64,000 nt of DNA, taken from the NCBI RefSeq assembly GCF_030403435.1, contig NZ_JAUEPH010000004.1, forward strand, positions 372,001 to 436,000. The letters are read 5' to 3'. Positions 43,720-51,600 of the stretch are shown here, one piece after another; the first letter of the stretch is position 1, and each line of letters starts with the position of its first letter. The translations under genes and the position numbers were made by a program. Below the pieces are notes generated by a model that saw only the letters and a program-made list of their open reading frames with translations, was not told the DNA's origin and searched no databases. This DNA is from Algoriphagus sediminis (GTDB lineage Bacteria > Bacteroidota > Bacteroidia > Cytophagales > Cyclobacteriaceae).

Positions 43720-44313
43720 CTAAATCACCCTCCCCGGCACTCCCACCACCGTTTTTCCATTTTTCACATCACGGATGACCACTGCCCCCGCTCCTACGTT
43801 TACGCCATTCCCGAGCTTAACTCCTGGAAGTATCGTGGCATGTGCTCCTATCGAGCAGCCCTCTCCGATCTGCACAGCCCCAAGAAGAAATGCTCCAGGA
43901 TTGATTACAGAAAAGGCTCCCACCCTGCATTCATGATGAACCTGGACTCCGGTATTGACCAGTGTACCTTTTCCTATGCTGACTTCCGGACCGATAAAGC
44001 AGTGATGAAAGATATCTACTCCCTCCACTTCTGCAGAGGAGCTGATTCTGGACGAGATACTTTGAATGGCTTTATAACGTTTGCCCTGATTAGAAAACAC
44101 CTCGTAAAGGGCTTTTCGGGATTTTGGAGTTCCTACGCCCAGACAAAAATTAGAGGAAGTAAGGGTATTTAGCTCGTGATGTACGGAGTACTTCTTCTTG
44201 AAAAGGGTTTTGGAGGTGTCCTGATCATACATCTCAAGGCTGTCTCCCAGTCCCAGTTCGAGGATAAGATCGTAAAGTTCTAAAGCATGTCCCCCTGCGC
44301 CGGCGAGAATCAT
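43720..44313 (-). CDS. NeuD/VioB-like acetyltransferase
   Basis: At 197 residues this is a paralogue of the gene at 42300, with ILAGAGGHALELYDLILELG, NTGVQVHHECRVG (catalytic His region, about 115-127) and the beta-helix cap VVIRDVKNGKTVVGVPGRVI. Its position overlapping the aminotransferase at 44310 by 4 nt suggests that it acetylates the 4-amino sugar that enzyme makes, as VioB does after VioA. The exact sugar (Qui4NAc or other) is inference. Confidence 0.88.
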   Translation of the reverse strand: MILAGAGGHALELYDLILELGLGDSLEMYDQDTSKTLFKKKYSVHHELNTLTSSNFCLGVGTPKSRKALYEVFSNQGKRYKAIQSISSRISSSAEVEGVDIFHHCFIGPEVSIGKGTLVNTGVQVHHECRVGAFSVINPGAFLLGAVQIGEGCSIGAHATILPGVKLGNGVNVGAGAVVIRDVKNGKTVVGVPGRVI

Positions 44314-45395
44314 GATTTCGAGTGGTTTTGAACCCGAAGTAGCAGTCTGGCAATCATTCTTTGCTCTTCAGCAGACAGGGTATGATATAAAGGAAGACAG
44401 AGTATTCTGCTGGAAAGATTATCCGATAGCGGAGTATGACCACCTGTGTAGCTTAAGTGATTTAAGCTGGGATAGAAATACCTTCTGCACCCCACTTCAT
44501 ACTCCCCTAGCAGCTTGACGGATTCCAATAGTCGCTCCTCTGTTTGGAATACCATAGGGAAATACGAGTAATTATAACTCTCTGAGTTGGGCTGCGTGGG
44601 AAATTCCACATTCAGTTGGGAAAGAAGTTTTAGGTAGAAAAGAGTTAGTTCTTTGCGTTTTTGGATGATCTCATCGAGATACCTCAGATTTACCAGGCCC
44701 ATGGCTGCGTGGAACTCTGAGTTTTTACCATTGATACCTACGCCCTGAAACTTTTCGGGGCCATCATGGCCAAAATTTCGGGAATAAGCCATTTTCTTCA
44801 GTATTTCGGGATCTTTACAGATCACCGCTCCACCTTCTATGGTATGAAAGATCTTCGTGGCGTGAAAACTACAGGTACTGATATCTCCATACTGGAAAAT
44901 GGATTTCCCTCCCACTTTGACCCCAAAAGCATGCGCCGCATCATAGATTACTTTAAGGTTGTGCCGGGTGGCTATTTCCTCGATCAAAGCTACATCACAG
45001 GGAATTCCATATACATGGGTGGCCAGAATGGCTGAGGTCTGATCGGTAATGGCCACCTCAATCTTAGAGGCATCTATGCAGAGCGTTTTTGGATCTATAT
45101 CCACATAGACAGGCTTACATCCCTCCCATACGATGCTACTCGTGGTGGCCACATAAGAAAAAGGAGTCGTGATTATTTCTCCGGAAAGGTCCAGCGCTTT
45201 AATGGCTATCTGAAGTGCCACGGTTCCATTAGCCACAAAGAGTAGATGGTCAAGGTTCAGGTACTCTTTCAGCTGAAGTTCAAGCTCATTGACCAGGGGG
45301 CCATTATTGGTGAGCCAGTTACGCTCCCAGATACCATTCAGATATTCTTGGTACTCTACTTTGGGCGGTAAAAATGGTTTAGTGACCGGGATCAA
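44310..45395 (-). CDS. DegT/DnrJ/EryC1 aminotransferase (VioA-like)
   Basis: This 361-residue PLP enzyme opens with IPVTKPFLPPK and has the catalytic-Lys segment CSFHATKIFHTIEGGAVICK (about 181-200). The HATK.FHTIEGG form is typical of VioA-type dTDP-4-keto-6-deoxyglucose transaminases. With the acetyltransferase downstream it would make dTDP-Qui4NAc; RmlA/RmlB precursor enzymes are not in the window. The start is TTG at 45393-45395, and an H1 heptad run begins about 10 nt upstream. Confidence 0.9.
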   Translation of the reverse strand: MIPVTKPFLPPKVEYQEYLNGIWERNWLTNNGPLVNELELQLKEYLNLDHLLFVANGTVALQIAIKALDLSGEIITTPFSYVATTSSIVWEGCKPVYVDIDPKTLCIDASKIEVAITDQTSAILATHVYGIPCDVALIEEIATRHNLKVIYDAAHAFGVKVGGKSIFQYGDISTCSFHATKIFHTIEGGAVICKDPEILKKMAYSRNFGHDGPEKFQGVGINGKNSEFHAAMGLVNLRYLDEIIQKRKELTLFYLKLLSQLNVEFPTQPNSESYNYSYFPMVFQTEERLLESVKLLGEYEVGCRRYFYPSLNHLSYTGGHTPLSDNLSSRILCLPLYHTLSAEEQRMIARLLLRVQNHSKS

Positions 45396-45405
45396 GGGGG
45401 ATTAG

Positions 45406-45447
45406 GTGTTTGGTTTTAAGTTTTTGGATTTAGGTCCTAGGTTCGTC
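45406..45447 (+). repeat. Short H1 heptad run
   Basis: Six 7-nt units in phase (GTGTTTG, GTTTTAA, GTTTTTG, GATTTAG, GTCCTAG, GTTCGTC) lie immediately upstream of the VioA-like start. Confidence 0.75.
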
Positions 45448-45525
45448 ATTCCGATTTTTGAAGCCAGGCGAAAAAATACCGAAATCTTTGGGTAATTTTA
45501 TGACTTCTGATTGTTGCTGCTTGAA

Positions 45526-45590
45526 TACAGCTTCGCTCGTTCACTCCCATTCCTGGCAGCTAGCAACTGAGTAATAAATTTACTCGGTCA
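45526..45590. repeat. Palindromic element E2, copy 2
   Basis: ACAGCTTCGCTCGTTCACTC is followed by the hairpin GAGTAA-TAAAT-TTACTC. Same module as 11350 and 57212 with a different stem. Confidence 0.65.
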
Positions 45591-45628
45591 CCTTGAAAGT
45601 GCAAACTATTTGGGGGATATCTGTTGGC

Positions 45629-45830
45629 GGTTTTCAGTTGTCTGTTATCTGTTGGCGGTTGTAGGTTGTAGGTTGTATGCTATGTGTTGTTGGTTCGATG
45701 TTCGGGGTTTGGGGATGTAGGTTAAGGGTTAAGGGTTAATGGTTGTTGGTTATAGGTTGTAGGTGGTTGGTTCGATGTTCGATGTTCGAAGTTCGAAGAT
45801 CGTTGTCCAAAGTTAATTCAGGTCGCGATT
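45629..45830 (+). repeat. Long H1 GTTNNNN array
   Basis: More than 25 units, nearly all beginning with GTT in strict 7-nt phase (GTTGGCG, GTTTTCA, GTTGTCT, GTTGTAG and others), with two small phase slips. It ends GTTAATTCAG, the same terminal sequence as the array at 48137. Confidence 0.9.
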
Positions 45831-45835
45831 TACTA

Positions 45836-46142
45836 ATTTACTTTTCAACTAATCTCAGTCTCTTTATCTCTCAGTCTCTTGGTTCCAACGTCTCTAATTC
45901 CTAATCACTAATCCCTTTTTCCTAATCCCTAAATCCTAATCAACCAATTAACTATTCAACCAATCACCTTCTCCAAGTCTCTCCGTCTCCCATTCTCTAA
46001 GTCCCTCAGTATCAAATTCCTAATCACTAATCCCTTTTTCCTAATCCCTAAATCCTAATCAATCAATTAACTATTCAACCAATCACCGTCTCTAAGTCTC
46101 TCAGTTTCTAACCCTCTACCCGGAATCTGGCTTTCTGACCCT
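45836..46142 (+). repeat. H2 array with a 71-nt direct repeat
   Basis: Pyrimidine-rich 7-8 nt units fill the space up to the sulfotransferase stop. A 71-nt segment at 45898-45968 recurs at 46017-46087 with one difference. The segment GATTTACTAATTTACT at the left end is shared with 48273. No gene is visible in 45396-46142. Confidence 0.85.
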
Positions 46143-46955
46143 CTATTGGTACGAAGGATCATTCAAATAGTAATCCCATCCTTTCTCCTTTAAGAAACTC
46201 ACCATTTCAGCATAATTCTTTATCTGCTTTTCTAAAGGCTTTTTTCCAGTCCTTTTCAATGATGTAGAAACCTTTTTGGGCCCAAGACCAAAATGATCCA
46301 ATAATCGATTAATGGTTTTTTGATGCATGCGTGGATCTAGAAGGTCCTCTTCATAACAAACCTCTTCATACTTGAGACCCTCTAAATTTTCTCTTTCCTT
46401 TTTGAGATAATCCATACGAAGCTGGATTTCATATTCTAATTCCTCGAGATCTATTTGGTAACTCTTTTCTATATTTTGATCATTATGTTGGTGAAATAAA
46501 TTTCTCTGATTTGCTATTTGTTTGGAGATGGATTGTCTAAGAATATTCTTTCTATTAAGATATACGATCTTCCACCCTTCCTTGTAAAGCTTATGGAGAA
46601 ATTCACGAGGATCTATCAATTCGAGACCTTCATCAGATAATTGATAATCCTTTACATGAAATATGAAATTTTCCTTGTAGTAATGGTTCGCAAAACCTTT
46701 AACAAAAGCCAAAGGTGAACCAAGAATTCTGCGATAAGGCCTTATGATTTCACCTTGTTCCTCAAAATATCCTGAGCTACTGATAAGACTCTCCAGAAGA
46801 GTACTCCCTGATCTACCCTGACCATAAATCACAACCTTTACGTTTTGGTTCTTTGGTGGTAAAACGGACCTTAAGTTTAGATATGCTACGTTTAACTTAT
46901 GTCTCAAATTGACTTTAAGGGTAGGCTCAAAAAGGTTTGGTTTCTCTTTAGTCAT
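46143..46955 (-). CDS. Sulfotransferase family protein
   Basis: This 270-residue protein has the P-loop-like PAPS site VVIYGQGRSGSTLLESLISS (about 41-60) and the 3'-phosphate site IVYLNRKNILRQSISKQIA (about 134-152). It is closer to the Stf0/NodH group than to the sulfotransferase at 42921. It likely sulfates a sugar of the same polymer. The next gene upstream is a WecE-like aminotransferase, 16 nt away; downstream lie 740 nt of repeats. Confidence 0.87.
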   Translation of the reverse strand: MTKEKPNLFEPTLKVNLRHKLNVAYLNLRSVLPPKNQNVKVVIYGQGRSGSTLLESLISSSGYFEEQGEIIRPYRRILGSPLAFVKGFANHYYKENFIFHVKDYQLSDEGLELIDPREFLHKLYKEGWKIVYLNRKNILRQSISKQIANQRNLFHQHNDQNIEKSYQIDLEELEYEIQLRMDYLKKERENLEGLKYEEVCYEEDLLDPRMHQKTINRLLDHFGLGPKKVSTSLKRTGKKPLEKQIKNYAEMVSFLKEKGWDYYLNDPSYQ

Positions 46956-46971
46956 ATGAATTCAAATTATT

Positions 46972-48135
46972 TTACAAATCATTCTTTCCCCATTCCTTGT
47001 TCACTTTATCCAACTCCAAGAAAAAGGGCAACCTCAATAAGCCCCTCGAATATTTATCTGCATTTGGAAGTTCTCTCTTAAACTCCTCGGGAAATTGCTG
47101 TTTCGAAAAGTCAGATTTATGAAGACTCTGGTAATGGAAAACCGCCATGATCCCCTGCTCGCTCAGAGCTTCTGAATATGCCTTTCTCTCTTTCTCGGAT
47201 TCGAAAACCAAATAGAACATATGACTATTGCCTCTGAATTCTAAAGGCTGAATTCTGAAGTTTGAATTACTATCCATGGAATTTCGGACCAACTCAAAAT
47301 AGGAATGCGATTCCTTTAAATCCCTTCTACAGAAAATATCAAAATACTGATCCCAAATCCCTTTTCTCTTCTTTCCTATCTCTTCCATCTCCTCCAGTTG
47401 ACTCCAGAGAATAGCGGCATTCACTTCTGATAGTTGGAAGCTGCTGCCCAAGTCCTTCCACTGGTATTTTGACACTTCACCCTGTAAGAATTTGGCTTTA
47501 TCCGTACCCTTATTCCAGATCACTTCTGCCCTATCTAAAAAACGCTGATCATTAATCATCAGCATCCCTCCTTCCCCACATTGGATGTTTTTGGTCTCGT
47601 GAAAACTTATGCATCCCAAATGTGCGATTGAGCCGAGTTGCTTCCCCTTAAATTCACTTTCAATCGCCTGAGCCGCATCTTCCACTATGAAAAGGTTATA
47701 TTTTGCTGCCAAAGCCATGATGAGATCCATATCACAGGGCACACCTGCATAATGGACCGCCACTATGGCTTTGGTTTTTTCATTGATTAAAGCCTCTATT
47801 TGAGATTCATCCATCCCGGGATGATCAGCCCTACTGTCCACGAATCGAATTTTGGCACCTCTGAGGACAAAAGCATTTGCCGTACTCACAAAGGTAAATG
47901 AGGGCATAATCACTTCTTCTCCAGGCTGGATTTCCAGAAGAATCGCAGCCATCTCCAGAGCATCCGTACAGGAGCTAGTCAAAAGGCACTTATCAACCTG
48001 ATATCGCTCCTCAAAGAACTTTTGACACTTTTGGCCGTAATGGCCATTCCCCGAAATATGTCCCCTATCCATAGCATCCTTGATATATTCCAAGGCTTTT
48101 GGTGATTGGTAGGGTTTGTTAAAGGGAATTTTCAA
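46972..48135 (-). CDS. wecE: dTDP-4-amino-4,6-dideoxygalactose transaminase
   Basis: This 387-residue PLP aminotransferase has the WecE/RffA features: opening KIPFNKPYQSPKALEYIKDA, SSCTDALEMAAILL, and the catalytic-Lys segment FHETKNIQCGEGGMLMI (about 186-202). It converts dTDP-4-keto-6-deoxyglucose to dTDP-Fuc4N, which the WecD-like enzyme at 48481 would acetylate. The start is TTG at 48133-48135, and the H1 array begins one base upstream. The last degenerate heptad (on the minus strand CTTGAAA) contains the start codon itself. Confidence 0.93.
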   Translation of the reverse strand: MKIPFNKPYQSPKALEYIKDAMDRGHISGNGHYGQKCQKFFEERYQVDKCLLTSSCTDALEMAAILLEIQPGEEVIMPSFTFVSTANAFVLRGAKIRFVDSRADHPGMDESQIEALINEKTKAIVAVHYAGVPCDMDLIMALAAKYNLFIVEDAAQAIESEFKGKQLGSIAHLGCISFHETKNIQCGEGGMLMINDQRFLDRAEVIWNKGTDKAKFLQGEVSKYQWKDLGSSFQLSEVNAAILWSQLEEMEEIGKKRKGIWDQYFDIFCRRDLKESHSYFELVRNSMDSNSNFRIQPLEFRGNSHMFYLVFESEKERKAYSEALSEQGIMAVFHYQSLHKSDFSKQQFPEEFKRELPNADKYSRGLLRLPFFLELDKVNKEWGKNDL

Positions 48136-48136
48136 G

Positions 48137-48262
48137 GTTGTCGGTTTTAAGTTCTAGGTTATTTGTTGATGGTTGTTGGTTCGAGGTTCAAGGTTTGAGG
48201 TTCGGAGTTCGAAGTTTTGGGTTGTAGGTTCAAGGTTCGAAGTTCGAGGTTCGAGGTTAATT
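48137..48262 (+). repeat. Perfect-phase H1 GTTNNNN array
   Basis: Eighteen consecutive 7-nt units, every one starting with GTT (GTTGTCG, GTTTTAA, GTTCTAG through GTTCGAG, GTTAATT), run from just above the wecE start codon to CAG at 48263. The four other positions are strongly degenerate. Confidence 0.95.
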
Positions 48263-48272
48263 CAGTTTCTGA

Positions 48273-48480
48273 TTTACTAATTTACTATTCAACCAATCTC
48301 CGTCTCTTGGTCTCCCTGTCCCTGCCCGCCATCTGGCCCCTCACTAAAATGATACTCAATCATTTTTTCACGTTCGGTCCTCCCTGCTCTCTATTCTCCT
48401 AATCAACCAATTAACTATTCAACTAATCTTTGTCTCTCAGTCTCTTGGTCTCCAAGTCTCTAATCCCCAATTCCTAATCA
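48273..48480 (+). repeat. H2 array with element E1
   Basis: GATTTACTAATTTACTATTC begins the block, as at 45836. Element E1 with the ATGAT/ATCAT core lies at 48325-48383. H2 units continue to the stop of the WecD-like gene. Confidence 0.85.
48325..48383. repeat. Element E1, second intergenic copy (ATGAT core)
   Basis: Same arms as the other E1 copies, with the core ATGAT-ACTCA-ATCAT identical to 23023-23080. Confidence 0.87.
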
Positions 48481-49149
48481 CTATTCCCTATCCCAAAAAT
48501 GACAAACAAACCTACTCCCCACTTCTCTAAATCCATTTTTCACATAAAAATTCACAGCAACCGAATTCGCTCTCTGTGTTTTGACGGTTAATTTCTTAAT
48601 CCCTTTTTGCGATAGTTGGAACTCCAGATGTTCCAAAAGCTTTCTCCCTAGACCTTGACCCCTAAATTTTTTATCGACCGCGAATAAACCGATTTGGGCA
48701 TTATTTCCTGAACCGGACACGCTGATCAAGCCTTGATTTTCATTGATTAAAAAGACCTTTCCCTCTTGGTATTCTTTATGTAACCAAATGGAATATAGCT
48801 TTTCAAATTCTCCATTAGTAAGCCTTTGATCTGTTTTGAATCTGGAAAATTTCCCACTTTGAAAGGCAAGTGATAAGTGATCCTTTGTTGGGCTTTGTGC
48901 CAAAACACTAACTTCTTTTTGCTCCTCAGAACTACCCTCCAGGCTTTTTGAAAACTGAACCGTTTCTCCGGTGGGAATTATTTGCTTTGACTGAAAGTCC
49001 AAAGGGGCCCCAGAGAAAAGGTAGACTAATTGAAAGGATTTTGAAGCCTCGAGTATCTCTTTTTCCGAACTTGAAAATTCGATATCAGCTTTGCCCACCG
49101 GGTACCCAAAGAGGGCTGAATCAAAATCAAGTGGATCAATTTTAATCAT
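48481..49149 (-). CDS. wecD: dTDP-4-amino-4,6-dideoxygalactose N-acetyltransferase (WecD-like GNAT)
   Basis: This 222-residue GNAT enzyme has an N-terminal KIDPLDFDSALFGYPVG (about 3-19) that matches the RffC/WecD opening, and the acetyl-CoA loop KKFRGQGLGRKLLEHLEFQL (about 164-183). With WecE (46972) it gives dTDP-Fuc4NAc. The two genes are now separated by 345 nt of repeats. The start overlaps the upstream GT2 stop by 4 nt. Confidence 0.87.
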   Translation of the reverse strand: MIKIDPLDFDSALFGYPVGKADIEFSSSEKEILEASKSFQLVYLFSGAPLDFQSKQIIPTGETVQFSKSLEGSSEEQKEVSVLAQSPTKDHLSLAFQSGKFSRFKTDQRLTNGEFEKLYSIWLHKEYQEGKVFLINENQGLISVSGSGNNAQIGLFAVDKKFRGQGLGRKLLEHLEFQLSQKGIKKLTVKTQRANSVAVNFYVKNGFREVGSRFVCHFWDRE

Positions 49150-50027
49150 GACTTTGACCTAAAAATGACCTTGTCAATCATGTATGGCCGTCTGCCAAGT
49201 TCGGTCGTGGCAAGCAGCGCTCTTTTCCATGGAGAGAAGGTTTGAGTCCCGATATATCTCCGGAAAATCAGGTTCATCGCATCTTTACGTACTTTCTTAT
49301 TTTTTCGCAAGGAATGGTACAAATAGGAATACAGCACCCTCATGCTTTCATCATCCAGCTTCCTGGAACTATTGGAATCATGCACTCTTCGGATGGCTAC
49401 GGCTTCCCGGTGAAGTCCCTGTTCAATATTACCCAGTGCCGCTGCTCGAATCCATAAATGGGTATCCTCTCTCAGCCGCATTCTTTCATTAAAATATCCG
49501 ATTTCATCGAGAAATGATTTTCGGAAGGTAATGGCGTCAGTAGTAAATCGATCATGAGTGGTATCCAGAAAAGTCATGACCAAATCCTGAGGTTTTACTT
49601 TCTTCGGAATGGTGGTGAGTTTTTGGGTATTTAAAACCCCATTTTCTTCCTCGAAAAATCCTGTAGCCCCATAAATACCATCAAAGGCTTTGCCCTGGGA
49701 GACTAAGTCCTTTTCAGCTTTAAAGCGATTGGGAAGATACCAGTCGTCGGCATCAAGGAAAGCCACGTATTTTGCTTTTGCAGACTTGATACCAAGATTT
49801 CTACTGGATGAAACTCCTCGGTTCTCTTGATTTGGATGTTGGAGAAGTCTGACTCTTTCTTCCTTCTCGGACAAAGCTTTGCACAACTTCAAGGAATCAT
49901 CTGTGGATCCATCCTCGATCAGGATCACCTCCAAAACCTCAGGTAAATCCAGAGCTGACTGAACAGATTTCTCTAAATATTTTTCAGAGTTAAATACCGG
50001 AATGATGACAGATACCTGGAAACTCAA
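49146..50027 (-). CDS. Glycosyltransferase family 2
   Basis: This 293-residue GT-A enzyme begins VSVIIPVFNSEKYLEKSVQS. The DXD region is YVAFLDADDWYLPNRFKAE (about 86-104), with RLREDTHLWIRAAAL in the catalytic half. The start is TTG at 50025-50027, overlapping the stop of the upstream GT2 as TTGA. It probably transfers one residue of the polymer that contains the WecE/WecD sugar. Confidence 0.88.
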   Translation of the reverse strand: MSFQVSVIIPVFNSEKYLEKSVQSALDLPEVLEVILIEDGSTDDSLKLCKALSEKEERVRLLQHPNQENRGVSSSRNLGIKSAKAKYVAFLDADDWYLPNRFKAEKDLVSQGKAFDGIYGATGFFEEENGVLNTQKLTTIPKKVKPQDLVMTFLDTTHDRFTTDAITFRKSFLDEIGYFNERMRLREDTHLWIRAAALGNIEQGLHREAVAIRRVHDSNSSRKLDDESMRVLYSYLYHSLRKNKKVRKDAMNLIFRRYIGTQTFSPWKRALLATTELGRRPYMIDKVIFRSKS

Positions 50028-50983
50028 AACTTGATTTTATTGGTATTTTCTTCCTTGGCCTTATACTTGGAAACTTCTTTCTCCACTACATAAATGGGCC
50101 TGGCCTTGGCACTCTCGAAGGTTTTACCCACATAAAGCCCTACCATCCCCAGGGTGATCAAAACCACTCCAGTTAAAACCCAAATAGATATAATTAAGCT
50201 GGCATATCCTGCCACCACGATGTCTCCCTGCAAATATTTGATTAGGGTGTATAGGGCAAATAAAAATCCAATGGCTGCTATGATAATTCCTGCTTTGATG
50301 GTTAGCCTGAGCGGTTTATCACTATAAGCCAAAATGATATCCAGACCTAGCCTTGCCAGTTTACCAAATGAATATGCGGATTTCCGTTCCTCGTTGGCTC
50401 CGTGTTGCACAGGAATGGAAGTTTGCTTAAATCCAACCCATTTCACCATGCTCGGGAAAAAGCGGATGGACTCTCGCATTCCTATGATGGCATGAATCAC
50501 TTTCCTATGATAAATTCCAAAATTCGCAATGGTTTCATCTTGTTCCAGGCCCGTTAGCCAAGACAGGGCTCTGTAAAAAACTTTTGAGCTCAGCTTTTTA
50601 AGAAGTCCATCCTTTCTGGAAATTCTTCTCCCCTGCACCACATCAAAGCCTTCTTGAGCTTTGCGGAAGAGATTTGGAATTTCCTCAGGAAGGTCCTGAA
50701 GGTCACAATCCATCACTACAATCCATTCTCCTTCCGCCTTATCCAATCCGGCAGTGATGGCATAATGTTGCCCAAAGTTTCTACTCAGTCTAATTCCAAG
50801 GACCTCGTCATGAATAGATGCCAGTCGCTCTATTTCCAACCAGGAATTATCGGGGCAACCATCATCCACGAGTATAATCTCAAAAGAATCTGTCACAGTC
50901 AATACTGACTGCTTAATCCTCCTCAACAGCTCCTCAAGGGTGTTTTCAGCCAGGTAAACCGGGGAGACGATCGATAGTTTGAC
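50024..50983 (-). CDS. Membrane GT2 glycosyltransferase (ArnC/DPM1-like), start codon missing
   Basis: The family-typical N-terminus KLSIVSPVYLAENTLEELL lies upstream of the first standard start, a TTG at 50924-50926. The frame is open to 51016 but contains no ATG, GTG or TTG in that stretch. The codon where a start is expected (50981-50983, just before AAA) is GTC. Downstream are the DXD motif VVMDCDLQDLPEE and two C-terminal transmembrane helices (about 206-265 of the short form), typical of undecaprenyl-phosphate glycosyltransferases. The H1 array begins 38 nt upstream. The gene may use a non-standard start or be damaged. Confidence 0.8.
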   Translation of the reverse strand, partial: VKLSIVSPVYLAENTLEELLRRIKQSVLTVTDSFEIILVDDGCPDNSWLEIERLASIHDEVLGIRLSRNFGQHYAITAGLDKAEGEWIVVMDCDLQDLPEEIPNLFRKAQEGFDVVQGRRISRKDGLLKKLSSKVFYRALSWLTGLEQDETIANFGIYHRKVIHAIIGMRESIRFFPSMVKWVGFKQTSIPVQHGANEERKSAYSFGKLARLGLDIILAYSDKPLRLTIKAGIIIAAIGFLFALYTLIKYLQGDIVVAGYASLIISIWVLTGVVLITLGMVGLYVGKTFESAKARPIYVVEKEVSKYKAKEENTNKIKF

Positions 50984-51020
50984 AGCGGTATGGTTTAGAG
51001 AGTTTGAGATGGGGATTTAG

Positions 51021-51118
51021 GTTGTTGGTTGTTGGTTATTGGTTGTTGGTTAAAAGTTATAGGTTATAGGTTAAAGGTTAAAAGTTATCTGTTGTCTGTT
51101 GTCTGTTGTTGGTTGATT
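51021..51118 (+). repeat. Perfect H1 array of 14 heptads
   Basis: Fourteen consecutive GTTNNNN units (GTTGTTG, GTTGTTG, GTTATTG, GTTGTTG, GTTAAAA, GTTATAG and so on). They lie upstream of the GT2 gene whose standard start codon is absent. Confidence 0.95.
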
Positions 51119-51119
51119 G

Positions 51120-51230
51120 CTAAGTTTTCCAATATTTCTTAACATATTCGATAAATTTGAAGAGTTTTGCTCCTAAAGCTTCATATTCTTCCATTAATTG
51201 ATCTGCCTGCCAAGATTTTATGGAGTCAAG
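51120..51230 (-). pseudogene. Possible 3' remnant of a four-helix-bundle gene
   Basis: In a frame different from the DUF559 gene, the minus strand encodes LDSIKSWQADQLMEEYEAL followed by GAKLFKFIEYVKKYWKT and a stop at 51120-51122. This helical, charged ending resembles the C-terminus of small helical-bundle proteins. It overlaps the end of the DUF559 gene and has no start. Family assignment is a guess. Confidence 0.3.
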
Positions 51231-51592
51231 TACTTTGAAATACGTTTTAAAACATCTTCAGTAGTTTCAAAAACCTCCTCATTCCTAAATCGAATTACAG
51301 TTATTCCGAGTTCTTTCAATTCTTCCGTTCTCCCTTTGTCATACTCTGACTGGCTCACCTCATCGTGAATACTTCCATCTAGCTCAATAACTAGTTTATT
51401 GCTGTGGCAGTAAAAATCAGCTATAAAATTTCTTATTGGATGTTGTCTACGAAACTTGAATCCCTCTAATGCTTTTTTCCTAAGCAAATTCCATAGGACC
51501 CTTTCGGCTGGGGTTAATTTCCTTCTTAACTCTCTGGCCCTTTTATGGATCAAAGGAGAGGCTCCGTAAAAAAGATTATCAGAATAAGACAT
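51218..51592 (-). CDS. DUF559 endonuclease-domain protein
   Basis: This 124-residue protein has a Vsr-like PD-(D/E)XK fold: RKLTPAERVLWNLLRKK (about 23-39), FRRQHPIRNFIADFYC (about 47-62) and KLVIELDGSIHDE (about 66-78), with the catalytic Asp and Glu in IADFYC and VIELDG. No activity is established for most members. It lies between the Wzm-like permease and glycosyltransferases, flanked by GC-rich palindromes on one side and repeats on the other. It looks like a passenger, not part of the pathway. Confidence 0.9.
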   Translation of the reverse strand: MSYSDNLFYGASPLIHKRARELRRKLTPAERVLWNLLRKKALEGFKFRRQHPIRNFIADFYCHSNKLVIELDGSIHDEVSQSEYDKGRTEELKELGITVIRFRNEEVFETTEDVLKRISKYLTP

Positions 51593-51600
51593 TTAATTTA

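Noticed and set aside
45629..46142. CRISPR array
   Set aside because: The repeats are 7-nt degenerate units with no unique spacers of constant length, and no cas genes are present.
46143..48135. Widespread TTG starts as evidence of damaged genes
   Set aside because: TTG starts also occur in intact overlapping operon genes (31030, 41552, 52541, 56192, 56710), so they appear normal in this organism; only the cases with no standard start at all were kept as findings.
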